Assembly (NCBI GenBank): GCA_029259695.1
Contig: JAJDEQ010000209.1
Span: 1 to 46,623 of the forward strand
Length of the DNA stretch: 46,623 nt
From: Planctomycetota bacterium
GTDB lineage: Bacteria > Planctomycetota > B15-G4
Reading direction: 5' to 3'
Below are positions 18,138 through 25,693 of this stretch, one piece after another. The notes under the pieces were generated by a model that saw only the letters and a program-made list of their open reading frames with translations, did not search any database and had not been told where the DNA came from. Position 1 is the stretch's first letter. Every line of letters begins with the position of its first letter. A program made the translations under genes and the position numbers.

Positions 18138-18919
18138 GACGACGCGATGAGTCCACCCATGGGCGAACTCGCGGACGCGTCGTCCCGGGTCGGCATGCGC
18201 CCGGCGAGGAACGCCTCCCGGCCGGCGAGCGCGGCGTACTTCATGGCTCGGGCCATGCCCACCGGGTTGGTCGCCTGGGCGATGGCGGTGTTGAGCAGCA
18301 CGCCGTCCACGCCCAGTTCGAAGGCGATCGCCACGTCGCTGGCGGTGCCGACGCCGGCGTCCACGACCACGGGCACCGCGGCCTCGTGCTTGATGCGCGC
18401 GATGTTGCGCGGGTTGAGGATGCCCAGCCCCGAACCGATGGGGGAGCCCAACGGCATGATCGCCGCGACCCCCGCATCGCCCAGCCGACGCGCGATGATC
18501 GGGTCGTCGCTGGTGTAGGCCAGCACGTGGAAACCGTCAGCGACCAGGTGCCGCGTGGCTTCGAGCGTTTCGATCGGGTCGGGCAACAGCGTGTCCGGGT
18601 CGGACAGCACCTCGAGTTTGACGAAGCTGGTGTCGAGCGCCTCGCGGGCCAGGCGGCACGTACGCACGGCGTCTTCGGCGTTGAAACAGCCGGCCGTGTT
18701 GGGCAGCAGCTTGATGCGCGAACGATCGATGAAGTCGAGCAGCGACTCGCCCTGCCCGGAGAGATCCACGCGCCGGACCGCGAGCGTGACGCACTCGGTT
18801 CCCGAGGCCTCGTGCGCCCCGCGCATGACGTCGAATGTGTCGTATTTGCCGGTGCCCACGAAGAGGCGTGAACCGAAGGTGTGGGGGCCGATGGTGAGCT
18901 GTTCGTCGTGCGTGCTCAT
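18134..18919 (-). CDS. thiG: Thiazole synthase ThiG
   Basis: Makes the thiazole phosphate moiety of thiamine from deoxyxylulose phosphate, dehydroglycine and ThiS thiocarboxylate. The start at 18919 (MSTHDEQLTIG) is preferred over an upstream one because GGAG lies 9 nt before it and it matches family length (261 residues). Hallmarks are the TGKYDTFDVM segment, LPNTAGCFNAEDAVRTCRLA, the active-site lysine in FVKLEVLSD, MPLGSPIGSGLGILNP, and DAGVGTASDVAIAFELG followed by DGVLLNTAIAQATNP. It lies 68 nt downstream of thiS in the same operon, the usual partner arrangement. Confident. Confidence 0.95.
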   Translation of the reverse strand: MSTHDEQLTIGPHTFGSRLFVGTGKYDTFDVMRGAHEASGTECVTLAVRRVDLSGQGESLLDFIDRSRIKLLPNTAGCFNAEDAVRTCRLAREALDTSFVKLEVLSDPDTLLPDPIETLEATRHLVADGFHVLAYTSDDPIIARRLGDAGVAAIMPLGSPIGSGLGILNPRNIARIKHEAAVPVVVDAGVGTASDVAIAFELGVDGVLLNTAIAQATNPVGMARAMKYAALAGREAFLAGRMPTRDDASASSPMGGLIASS

Positions 18920-18987
18920 GTTGCTCACTCCGTGATGTGCAGGTCTGGAGGCTCGGTTCGTCGTCGGGTGCGCTCGGGGAGCGCGGC

Positions 18988-19212
18988 TCATCCGCCGCCC
19001 ACGAAGGACACGATCTCGACTCGGTCACCCTCGGCGAGGGTGCGTTCGCGGTGCGCCGAGCGGGGGACGATCTCGCGGTTCAGCTCCACCGCGCAGGTCT
19101 TGTCGGAGAGCTGCAGGCTGATCAGCAGGTCGGTGACGGATGTGCCGGCCGGGATCGACCGTCGCTCTCCGTTGACCGACACGCGCAGCTCCCTGGGTGC
19201 AGGCGCGTCCAT
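18988..19212 (-). CDS. thiS: Sulfur carrier protein ThiS
   Basis: A 74-residue ubiquitin-like protein (MDAPAPRELRVSVNGERR onward) that carries sulfur as a C-terminal thiocarboxylate for thiazole synthesis. It ends EIVSFVGGG; the functional family end is Gly-Gly, so the third Gly is a small extra. LRVSVNGERRSIPAGTSVTDLL and CAVELNREIVPR are typical ThiS strands. The start at 19212 lies 2 nt after the HPS-RraA stop, implying coupling. A longer in-frame extension upstream is antisense-like filler. The activating enzyme ThiF and the rest of the pathway are not in the window. Confidence 0.93.
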   Translation of the reverse strand: MDAPAPRELRVSVNGERRSIPAGTSVTDLLISLQLSDKTCAVELNREIVPRSAHRERTLAEGDRVEIVSFVGGG

Positions 19213-19214
19213 CG

Positions 19215-20573
19215 TCAGGCCTTCTCCCAGCGGTAGAGCTCGATCACCTGGGAGAGGGTCGAGCCGGCGCGGATCTCGCCGCGCACACGGTTCTCCATCT
19301 CCAGCACGTCGAGGGCTCGGTTGGCGATCTCGACCGCTCGTTCGCCCGGCACGACGACCACGCCCGAGTCGTCGCCCACGACCCAGTCTCCGGGACGGAT
19401 CTTCTGGCCCGAGATCGTGATCGGGGCGCCGATCTCGCCGAAGCCCTTGGGCTCCCACGCGTGCGGACAGCTCATGCGTGCGAACGCCGGCAGCCCCAGT
19501 TCGCGAATGGCGTCCACATCGCGGATGGCGCCGTCGATGACGACGCCCGCAACGCCGCGTTGCAGGCACGACTCGGTGGCCAACTCGCCCCACACGGCCG
19601 GCGGACGGCCGCCGGCGTCGATGACGATCACGTCGCCCTCGCCGGCGTTGTCGATGGCCTCGACCGGCTTGGCCCAGTCGCCGGGGTAGGTGCGCACGGT
19701 GACGGCACGACCCACCATGTGCTTCCCGGGTGTGATCGAAGCGAGGCCTTCCAGGGCGCCGCCCCGGTGCATCGCGTCAGAGAGGTTGGGTGTGCTCACG
19801 CGCTCCAGCGCCTGGCGCAGGTGGCTCGCGTCGTAACGCTTGACGTCGGTGGTCGGCACGCTGGCGCCCGACGCCAGGGCCTGCACCAGGGCGTCGGTGG
19901 CCGCCCTCGCGTCGGCGGCCTTGGTGATCGCGCCGCCGACGATGACGGTGTCGGCCCCCGCTGCCGCAGCGGCTGCGGCGGTCTCGCTGTTGATGCCGCC
20001 GGCCACCGCCACCTCGATGTCCACGGCGGCGCGGACGGAGCGCAGCGTGTCGAACGGGTCGCGACCGAGCATCTGTTCGTCGATGGCGCAGTGCACACCG
20101 ACCGCCGAGGCGCCCAGGGCCGCGGCCTCGCGCGCCCGCGCCACCGGATCGGCGACACCCACCAGATCGACCACCACGGCGATGCCGTAGTTGCGTCCCG
20201 CTTCCACGCACTCGCGGATCGTGGCATCGGAGGCTGCCCCCAGCACCGTCGCCCACTGGGCGCCCGCCTTGGCGGCCATCTCCATCTCGGCGCGGCCCGC
20301 GTCCATGGTCTTGGTGTCCGCCACGACGGAGAGCCCGGGGAAGCGTTCGCGCAGCGCCCGCACGGCGTCCAGGCCCTCGCTCTTGAGCAGCGGCGTGCCC
20401 ACCTCGAGCAGGGTCGCCCCGCCGGCCACGGCTTCTTCGGCCACGGCCATGGCCCGGGAGAGGATCAGGAAGTCGAGCGCCACCTGCAGGCGCGGAGCGG
20501 CGCGCGAGCCTTCATCCGGGGAACGAGCGCTGGCGCCGGAGGAGGACGTGGGGGAAGTCGGAGAACGAGTCAT
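19215..20573 (-). CDS. 3-hexulose-6-phosphate synthase / RraA-like fusion protein
   Basis: A 452-residue two-domain protein starting at ATG 20573 (GGAAG 6 nt upstream). Residues about 28-240 are an OMP-decarboxylase-superfamily HPS domain: LQVALDFL, LEVGTPLLKSEG, ADTKTMDAG (DxKxxD), VGVHCAIDEQ, VAVAGGIN and VIVGGAIT are all present. HPS reversibly joins formaldehyde to ribulose 5-phosphate. Residues about 245-452 are an RraA-like domain with STPNLSDAM, GRAVTVRTYPGD, the DGAIRDVDAI motif (Arg and Asp conserved in hydroxymethyl-oxoglutarate aldolases) and a C-terminal YRWEKA. HPS-RraA fusions are known in archaea and some bacteria, but what the second domain does is unsettled. It is the first gene of the operon with thiS, thiG and the GalT-like gene. 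Confidence 0.9.
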   Translation of the reverse strand: MTRSPTSPTSSSGASARSPDEGSRAAPRLQVALDFLILSRAMAVAEEAVAGGATLLEVGTPLLKSEGLDAVRALRERFPGLSVVADTKTMDAGRAEMEMAAKAGAQWATVLGAASDATIRECVEAGRNYGIAVVVDLVGVADPVARAREAAALGASAVGVHCAIDEQMLGRDPFDTLRSVRAAVDIEVAVAGGINSETAAAAAAAGADTVIVGGAITKAADARAATDALVQALASGASVPTTDVKRYDASHLRQALERVSTPNLSDAMHRGGALEGLASITPGKHMVGRAVTVRTYPGDWAKPVEAIDNAGEGDVIVIDAGGRPPAVWGELATESCLQRGVAGVVIDGAIRDVDAIRELGLPAFARMSCPHAWEPKGFGEIGAPITISGQKIRPGDWVVGDDSGVVVVPGERAVEIANRALDVLEMENRVRGEIRAGSTLSQVIELYRWEKA

Positions 20574-20812
20574 GAGCACTTCCGGGGTGGCGTTGCGCCC
20601 GACCGGAGGGGCCGCAGCGGGCGAGGATGTTAGCGCGAGCGTCGAGCGGCTGGCCACCCGGGCCGCCGGACGCTCGAGCCCGGTGGGGGATCGCCGGAGG
20701 CGCCGGCGCCGCGGGCCTCGCGCAGCCCCGGGCCCCTCTCCCGGCTGTTCAGTCCACCCGTTCCGGGTCGAGGGCGGCGGCATGCCATAACGGCATCCTG
20801 CCCGCCGTTCAT

Positions 20813-20841
20813 TTGACAAAGGGAGCCCACAAACCTATTTA
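20813..20841 (+). promoter_or_regulatory. Sigma70-type promoter for the nusA operon
   Basis: TTGACA (20813-20818), a 17-nt spacer and TATTTA (20836-20841) form a near-consensus promoter, conspicuous in such a GC-rich genome. The expected transcript start near 20848 leaves a leader of about 140 nt before nusA. It points the right way and no other gene intervenes. Confidence 0.75.
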
Positions 20842-20872
20842 GAGACGTTTGCAGCTCACCCTGTCAGGAAGA

Positions 20873-20902
20873 CAAGTGGGATTCGACCCGCTTGTTTGCG
20901 TT
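20873..20902 (+). promoter_or_regulatory. Terminator-like hairpin in nusA leader
   Basis: CAAGTGGG (20873-20880), a 6-nt loop and CCCGCTTG (20887-20894) form an 8-bp stem with one T·G pair, followed by TTTGCGTTT. It lies inside the transcript, between promoter and start codon, so it may attenuate transcription. The T-tract is imperfect, so termination strength is uncertain. A pausing or NusA-responsive role is inference. Confidence 0.4.
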
Positions 20903-20986
20903 TCCGGACCGGTAGGTGCCCTCCAGGGGCCCCTTTGAGCCGCCGAAAAGCCCCGCAGGCCCTTGCGACCAGGAGACGGATCGACC

Positions 20987-22207
20987 GTGGTGAACAGCGA
21001 GTTGTTGCGCATCATCGAAGCGATCCATCTCGAGAAGGACATCGATACCGAGCTCATCTTCTCCACGATCGAGAACGCCATGGTGGCCGCGATCCAGAAG
21101 AAGGTGGGCGACGACGTCCCGATCCAATGCATGATCGATCGCGACACCGGCGAGATGTCGGTGACCAGCGAGGTCGAGACGGGTGCCATCGACCTGGGAC
21201 GCATTGCCGCCCAGACCGCCAAGCAGGTGATCATCCAGTCCCTGCGGGACGCCGAGAACCGGGTGGTCTACGCCGAGTTCGAGAACCGCGTGGGCCAGCT
21301 CGTGCTGGGCACGGTGCAGCGCATCGAGGGCGGGGCGATCATCGTCAACATCGGCAAGGCCGAGGCGATCATCCCGCGCGGCGAGCGTGTGCGTGGCGAG
21401 ATGTACTCGCCCGGCGACCGCATCCGCGCGATCATCACCGAGGTCAAGGCCGTGGGCGTGCGGGTGAAGATCATCCTGTCGCGCGTCACCAAGGACCTGG
21501 TGGAACGGTTGTTCGAGCTCGAAGTGCCCGAGGTCAACGACGGCATCATCGAGATCAGGCGGATTGCCCGGGAGCCGGGCTATCGCACCAAGATCGCCGT
21601 CCACAGCAACGATCCACGTGTCGATTGCGTCGGTGCCTGCGTTGGCATCCGGGGCACGCGCATCAAGGCCATCACCGACGAACTCAACGGGGAGAAGATC
21701 GACATCATTCGCTGGAGCGAATCGGACGAAGACCTGATTGCGAACGCCCTGCGCCCCGCGCAGCTGGCTTCGCTAGCACTCGATGCTCCCTCGCGCGTGG
21801 CGCGCGTGGTGGTGCCGGACGACCAGCTGGCCCTTGCGATCGGTCGCAAGGGGCAGAACGTGCGTCTCGCCACCCAGCTCACGGCCTGGGAGATCAAGAT
21901 CGAGGGCGTGACGCAGATGCCGCACAGTGCACGGGACGCGAGCGGCGAGCTCGTGTCGCCGCCCAAGCCGGATGCCGGTGCCCCGCCTGAGAGTGCTGGT
22001 GCCCCGCCTGAGAGTGCCGGTGCCCCGCCTGAGAGTGACGGCGCCGCCCAGGACGAAACGAAGAACGAAGGACCAACGCCCGGCGACGACAGTCCGGGCG
22101 CTGACAGTGATGGGGGGAGCGCACAGTCTGGCGACGACGCCGGAGGCTCCCAAGATGGACCTGATGCGGCCGGGGTGGTGTCCAACGGCACCACTCGGAC
22201 GGAGTGA
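20987..22207 (+). CDS. nusA: Transcription termination/antitermination factor NusA
   Basis: Binds RNA polymerase and nascent RNA and modulates pausing, termination and antitermination. GTG 20987 is chosen because AGGAG ends 11 nt upstream; GTG 20990 and an upstream TTG are alternatives. The 406-residue protein has the N-terminal polymerase-binding domain (NSELLRIIEAIHLEKDID), an S1 domain near 120-195 (GTVQRIEGGAIIVNIGKAEAIIP), KH1 (RTKIAVHSNDPRVDCVGACVGIRG) and KH2 (ARVVVPDDQLALAIGRKGQNVRLA). It lacks the acidic C-terminal repeats of E. coli NusA. Instead the tail is disordered and includes three GAPPESA/D heptapeptides. It heads nusA-infB-rbfA; rimP, often first in this operon, is absent here. 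Confidence 0.95.
   Translation: MVNSELLRIIEAIHLEKDIDTELIFSTIENAMVAAIQKKVGDDVPIQCMIDRDTGEMSVTSEVETGAIDLGRIAAQTAKQVIIQSLRDAENRVVYAEFENRVGQLVLGTVQRIEGGAIIVNIGKAEAIIPRGERVRGEMYSPGDRIRAIITEVKAVGVRVKIILSRVTKDLVERLFELEVPEVNDGIIEIRRIAREPGYRTKIAVHSNDPRVDCVGACVGIRGTRIKAITDELNGEKIDIIRWSESDEDLIANALRPAQLASLALDAPSRVARVVVPDDQLALAIGRKGQNVRLATQLTAWEIKIEGVTQMPHSARDASGELVSPPKPDAGAPPESAGAPPESAGAPPESDGAAQDETKNEGPTPGDDSPGADSDGGSAQSGDDAGGSQDGPDAAGVVSNGTTRTE
21977..22039 (+). repeat. Three 21-bp tandem repeats in the nusA tail
   Basis: Three near-identical 21-bp units, GGTGCCCCGCCTGAGAGT plus a variable codon, encode GAPPESA, GAPPESA and GAPPESD in the disordered C-terminal tail of NusA. The period preserves the frame. 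Confidence 0.95.
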
Positions 22208-22213
22208 TGTCCC

Positions 22214-25081
22214 ATGCGGTTGCACGAGCTGGCCAAGGAGTTGGGTGCTGACAGCAAGCGTATGCTTGCGATCGCCAAGGAGCTGAACCTAGGCGTCAAG
22301 AGTCACTCTTCGAACATTCCCAAGGGTGCGGAGGGCATTCTCCGCGCGGCTTGGGCAGAAGAACTCGAGGAGATGGAGGAGGCCGAGAAGGCCGCCGCCG
22401 ACAAGGCGAAGGCCGAGCAGGAGGCCGCCGCCGGGGACGCCAAGGCAGCCGACGGTGGCGGGGCCCTCGAAGTGCGTGCCGAGACCGGTGCGCCGGCGGT
22501 CACCATCAACGTCAAGAGCAGCGATGAGGTCGCGGCCGAACAGGCTGCGGTGGTTGCCGAGCGCGCTGCCCGTGAGGCCGCCGAGGCGGCCGAGACCGCG
22601 GCTCGTGAAGCGGCCGAAGCGGCTGCTGCCGCGGCGAGCGCCGCAGCAGTGGTCGAAGAGGTCGCCGCCGAAGCGCCTCCGGCCGCAGCGGACGCCCCCG
22701 CGGCCGCCGCTCCGGTCGAGGTCGTGGGCGCTGCGCCCGCCGCGCCGGTCGAGGCCGGGGCCGCGACGGTGCCCCCCGACGAGGCCACCGCCGATGGCGA
22801 AGAGCCGAAGCGGATCCAGGTGACGATCGGTGGCAAGCAGGCCCTGCCCGCGGACACCGAGGAAGAGCAGCCGCCCGCCGAGGGCGAAGCGACCGAGACC
22901 AAGATCGAGGAGCCGCAGAAGCGTCGCGGCGCGCGCATCCTGGGTCGCATCGAGCTGCCCAAGCAGGCTCCGCGCACCCGTTCGTCGCCGTCGGAGTACG
23001 ACCCGCTCGATCCCACCCGCCCGGCACCGCCGCGTCGCGGCAAGGCCGCCGCGGGCCCGGGCACCGGCACCGGAACCGGCACGCGCGAGGGCGAAGCGGC
23101 CAAGACCAGCGCCAAGAAGGGCGGCGGCAAGGGCAAGCCCGAGTGGGTCTTCGATCCCGAGGACAACCCGGCCATGTCTGCGCTGCGACTGGGCCACTTC
23201 TCGGGCGGTCGCCGTCCGCCCGTGCGTCGCCCGCCCGTGCGCCGCGGCTCGATGCCCGGCCGCCGCAAGCGTCGTGGTGAACGTCCCACGCACCCTGTGT
23301 CGGTGCGTCCGCCGATCGGCGTGCGCGAGCTCTCGGAACAGCTCGGCGTGAGGACGCGCGAGATCCTGCAGCACTTCCCGGGCGTCTTCGATCCGCGCGA
23401 CAAGAACGCGGTGTTGCTCGAGGAGCACCTGGTCGAACTCGCCGTGAACATGTCGCGCGAGATCACCGTGCTCGAGGCGGAGACGGAGGAGGGGCGTCTG
23501 CTCGTGGCCGAGCAGGCACGGGCGGCGGCGATGGCCGGCGACCTCGAGCCCCGTCCCCCTGTCGTGGCCGTGATGGGTCACGTCGATCACGGCAAGACCA
23601 CGCTGCTCGACGCGCTGCGCAAGACGAACGTGGCCGGCAAGGAAGCCGGCGGCATCACCCAACGCACCAGCGCCTACCAGGTCAGCACGGCCAAGGGCGC
23701 CAAGGTGACGTTCCTGGACACGCCGGGCCACAAGGCCTTCACCGAGATGCGCGCGCGTGGTGCCCAGATCACCGATGTCGCCGTGCTCGTGGTGGCCGCC
23801 GACGACGGTGTGATGGAACAGACGATCGAGGCCATCGAGCACGCCAACGCGGCCGGTGTGCCGGTCGTGGTCGCCGTGAACAAGATGGACCTGCCCGGCG
23901 CCAACCCGCAGATGGTGCGCCAGCAACTCGCCAGTGCCGGGATCCTCGTGGAGGACTACGGCGGCGAGGTCGGCATCGTCGAGTGCTCGGCCCATTCGGG
24001 CCTGGGTCTCGAGGAACTCGTGGAACGCCTCGCGCTCGAGACCGAAGTCCTCGAGCTCACCGGTGACCCGCAGATTCCCGCCGTGGGCGTCGTGGTCGAC
24101 TCCCGCAAGGATCGGGACATGGGCATCGTGGCCACGGTGGTGGTCAAGAACGGCACGCTGCGTGCGAAGGACGAGGTGCTGGCCGGGACGAGCGTGGGGC
24201 GCGTGCGTTACATGCTCGACGACATGGGCAAGCGCGTGAAGGAAGCCGGTCCTTCGACGCCGGTCCAGGTCTTCGGGCTCGAGGACCCGCCGGAAGCAGG
24301 AGCCCATCTGCTCGCAGTGGGCGACCTCAACAAGGCGCGCTCGGTGGTGCGCGATCGCAAGGAAGCCAACCGCGAGGACATCGTGGCGGCGTCCGATGCG
24401 GTCACTCTCGAGAACCTGTTCGAGACCATCGAGGCCCAGAAGACGACTGAACTCAACGTGATCCTGAAGGTCGATGCCCAGGGCTCGCTCGAGGTGCTGC
24501 GGCGCACGATCGAAGACCTGGCCCACCCCGAGGTGCGCTTCAAGGTGATCCGCGCCGGTGTGGGTGGCATCACCGAGGACGACATCGTGCTGGCCGACGC
24601 CAGCTCGGCCGTCGTGATCGGCTTCGGTGTCGTCGCGGATGCCAAGGCGCGCCGCGAAGTGCAGCGCACCGGCGTCGAGGTCAAGCTCTACACGATCATC
24701 TACGAGATGACCGAGGAGCTCGAGAAGGCGCTCGAGGGTGAGTTGGCTCCCGAGACCCGAGAGGACATCACCGGGCACGCCGTCGTGCGCGAGGTCTTCA
24801 AGTCGAGTCGCTTCGGCAACATCGCCGGCTGCTACGTCACGGACGGGTTCATGCGTCGCGACAGCGCGGCGCGTCTGGTCCGGGACGGCGCGGTCATCTA
24901 CCAGGGTCGCATCGACAGCCTGCGCCGCTTCAAGGAAGACGCGAAGGAGGTCAAGGAGAACTACGAGTGCGGCCTGCACCTGCTCAACTACGAGGACATC
25001 AAGCCCGAAGATGTCGTCGAGACGTTCGAGCTCACCGAGGTCAAGCGCACGCTGTCCTCACCGGCGCTCACCACCAAGTAG
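22214..25081 (+). CDS. infB: Translation initiation factor IF-2
   Basis: GTPase that brings initiator tRNA to the ribosome. The 955-residue protein starts at ATG 22214, 6 nt after the nusA stop, with the IF2-N motif MRLHELAKELGADSKRMLAIAKEL. Residues about 60-330 are a long Ala/Glu-rich, low-complexity region, then a basic patch (about 330-360). A second IF2-N-like segment (VRELSEQLGVRTREILQHF) precedes the G domain near residue 455: GHVDHGKTT (G1), GGITQ (G2), DTPGH (G3), NKMD (G4) and CSAHSG (G5). Domains II to IV follow to VVETFELTEVKRTL. All GTPase motifs are intact. It lies between nusA and rbfA as in many bacteria. Confidence 0.97.
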   Translation: MRLHELAKELGADSKRMLAIAKELNLGVKSHSSNIPKGAEGILRAAWAEELEEMEEAEKAAADKAKAEQEAAAGDAKAADGGGALEVRAETGAPAVTINVKSSDEVAAEQAAVVAERAAREAAEAAETAAREAAEAAAAAASAAAVVEEVAAEAPPAAADAPAAAAPVEVVGAAPAAPVEAGAATVPPDEATADGEEPKRIQVTIGGKQALPADTEEEQPPAEGEATETKIEEPQKRRGARILGRIELPKQAPRTRSSPSEYDPLDPTRPAPPRRGKAAAGPGTGTGTGTREGEAAKTSAKKGGGKGKPEWVFDPEDNPAMSALRLGHFSGGRRPPVRRPPVRRGSMPGRRKRRGERPTHPVSVRPPIGVRELSEQLGVRTREILQHFPGVFDPRDKNAVLLEEHLVELAVNMSREITVLEAETEEGRLLVAEQARAAAMAGDLEPRPPVVAVMGHVDHGKTTLLDALRKTNVAGKEAGGITQRTSAYQVSTAKGAKVTFLDTPGHKAFTEMRARGAQITDVAVLVVAADDGVMEQTIEAIEHANAAGVPVVVAVNKMDLPGANPQMVRQQLASAGILVEDYGGEVGIVECSAHSGLGLEELVERLALETEVLELTGDPQIPAVGVVVDSRKDRDMGIVATVVVKNGTLRAKDEVLAGTSVGRVRYMLDDMGKRVKEAGPSTPVQVFGLEDPPEAGAHLLAVGDLNKARSVVRDRKEANREDIVAASDAVTLENLFETIEAQKTTELNVILKVDAQGSLEVLRRTIEDLAHPEVRFKVIRAGVGGITEDDIVLADASSAVVIGFGVVADAKARREVQRTGVEVKLYTIIYEMTEELEKALEGELAPETREDITGHAVVREVFKSSRFGNIAGCYVTDGFMRRDSAARLVRDGAVIYQGRIDSLRRFKEDAKEVKENYECGLHLLNYEDIKPEDVVETFELTEVKRTLSSPALTTK

Positions 25082-25147
25082 ACGACCTCGTGTGCGCCGC
25101 CCGGCCGGGGCGCGCCGTTCTCCAGCAGGCCCTCCGGGATCATCAAC

Positions 25148-25693
25148 ATGGCGTGGGATCGCGCACGTCGCTACGAGGCGCTGCTCAAGGAGAAGATCGC
25201 CGTCATCCTGGTCGATCGACTCGCTGATCCGCGCATCGGCTTCGTGACGGTCACGCGTGTCGAGCTCAGCCGGGACCGCAAGATCGCCGCCGTGTTCTAC
25301 ACGGTGATGGGCACGCCGGGGCAACAGCGCGCCGCCAAGCGTGCGCTGGGCGACGCGGCGCCGCGCATCCAGGAGCAGCTCGGACGCACGATGCGCATGC
25401 GGCACATGCCCGAGCTGCGCTTCACCTTCGACGAGTCGATCGAGCGTGAGAGCCACATGCGCGAGCTGCTCGACGGCATCGCTGCGGACCGCGCGCGGAC
25501 CGGGGCCGGCTCGCTCGCCGACGAGCCGGGCGCCGAGGATGGCGACCACGCGGGTGCCGACGCGGGTGCCGACGCGGGTGCTGACGACGGGGCTGACGAC
25601 GGGGCTGACGGGGCCGACGACGGTGTTGACGCGCGGGCCGACGACGAATCGCCGACCAGCGACTCTCGGGACGGCGGGCTCGAGCCGCGATGA
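25148..25693 (+). CDS. rbfA: Ribosome-binding factor A with acidic repeat tail
   Basis: Assists late maturation of the 30S subunit. Residues 1-115 are a normal RbfA KH-type domain (RYEALLKEKIAVILVDRLADPR, then FVTVTRVELSRDRK and LRFTFDESIERESHMREL). The protein runs to 181 residues, about 60 longer than usual, because of an Asp/Ala/Gly tail that includes GAD-type tetrapeptide repeats. It follows infB by 66 nt, and its stop overlaps the next start by 4 nt. The tail is expected to be disordered. Confidence 0.93.
   Translation: MAWDRARRYEALLKEKIAVILVDRLADPRIGFVTVTRVELSRDRKIAAVFYTVMGTPGQQRAAKRALGDAAPRIQEQLGRTMRMRHMPELRFTFDESIERESHMRELLDGIAADRARTGAGSLADEPGAEDGDHAGADAGADAGADDGADDGADGADDGVDARADDESPTSDSRDGGLEPR
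25550..25630 (+). repeat. 12-bp acidic repeats in the rbfA tail
   Basis: Tandem 12-bp units (GCGGGTGCCGAC three times, then GACGGGGCTGAC twice and degenerate copies, one shortened to 9 bp) encode AGAD and DGAD. They account for most of the extra acidic tail of RbfA and keep the reading frame. Confidence 0.9.

Larger units (their letters stand above)
20574..20986. other. Divergent intergenic region and nusA leader
   Basis: A 413-nt gene-free stretch between the HPS-RraA start and nusA. The left part is GC-rich with no obvious minus-strand promoter. An imperfect inverted repeat (ATGCC, loop ATAAC, GGCAT at 20782-20796, extended outward by GC pairs) sits just upstream of the nusA -35 box and might be an operator. 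The right part is less GC-rich and holds the promoter, a leader hairpin, and a self-complementary GGGGCCCC near 20926-20933. Short open frames here do not look like genes. Confidence 0.7.

Noticed and set aside
18920..18991. Upstream extension of thiG by 24 residues
   Set aside because: The extension is not family-like and a good ribosome binding site precedes the internal ATG at 18919.
20574..20819. N-terminal extension of the HPS-RraA protein by 82 residues
   Set aside because: Basic, low-complexity sequence with no match to HPS; the ATG at 20573 has its own ribosome binding site.
22289..24979. Very long minus-strand open frame opposite infB
   Set aside because: Its composition (His/Arg/Gly/Leu strings) is the usual antisense shadow of a GC-rich gene; infB is intact on the plus strand.
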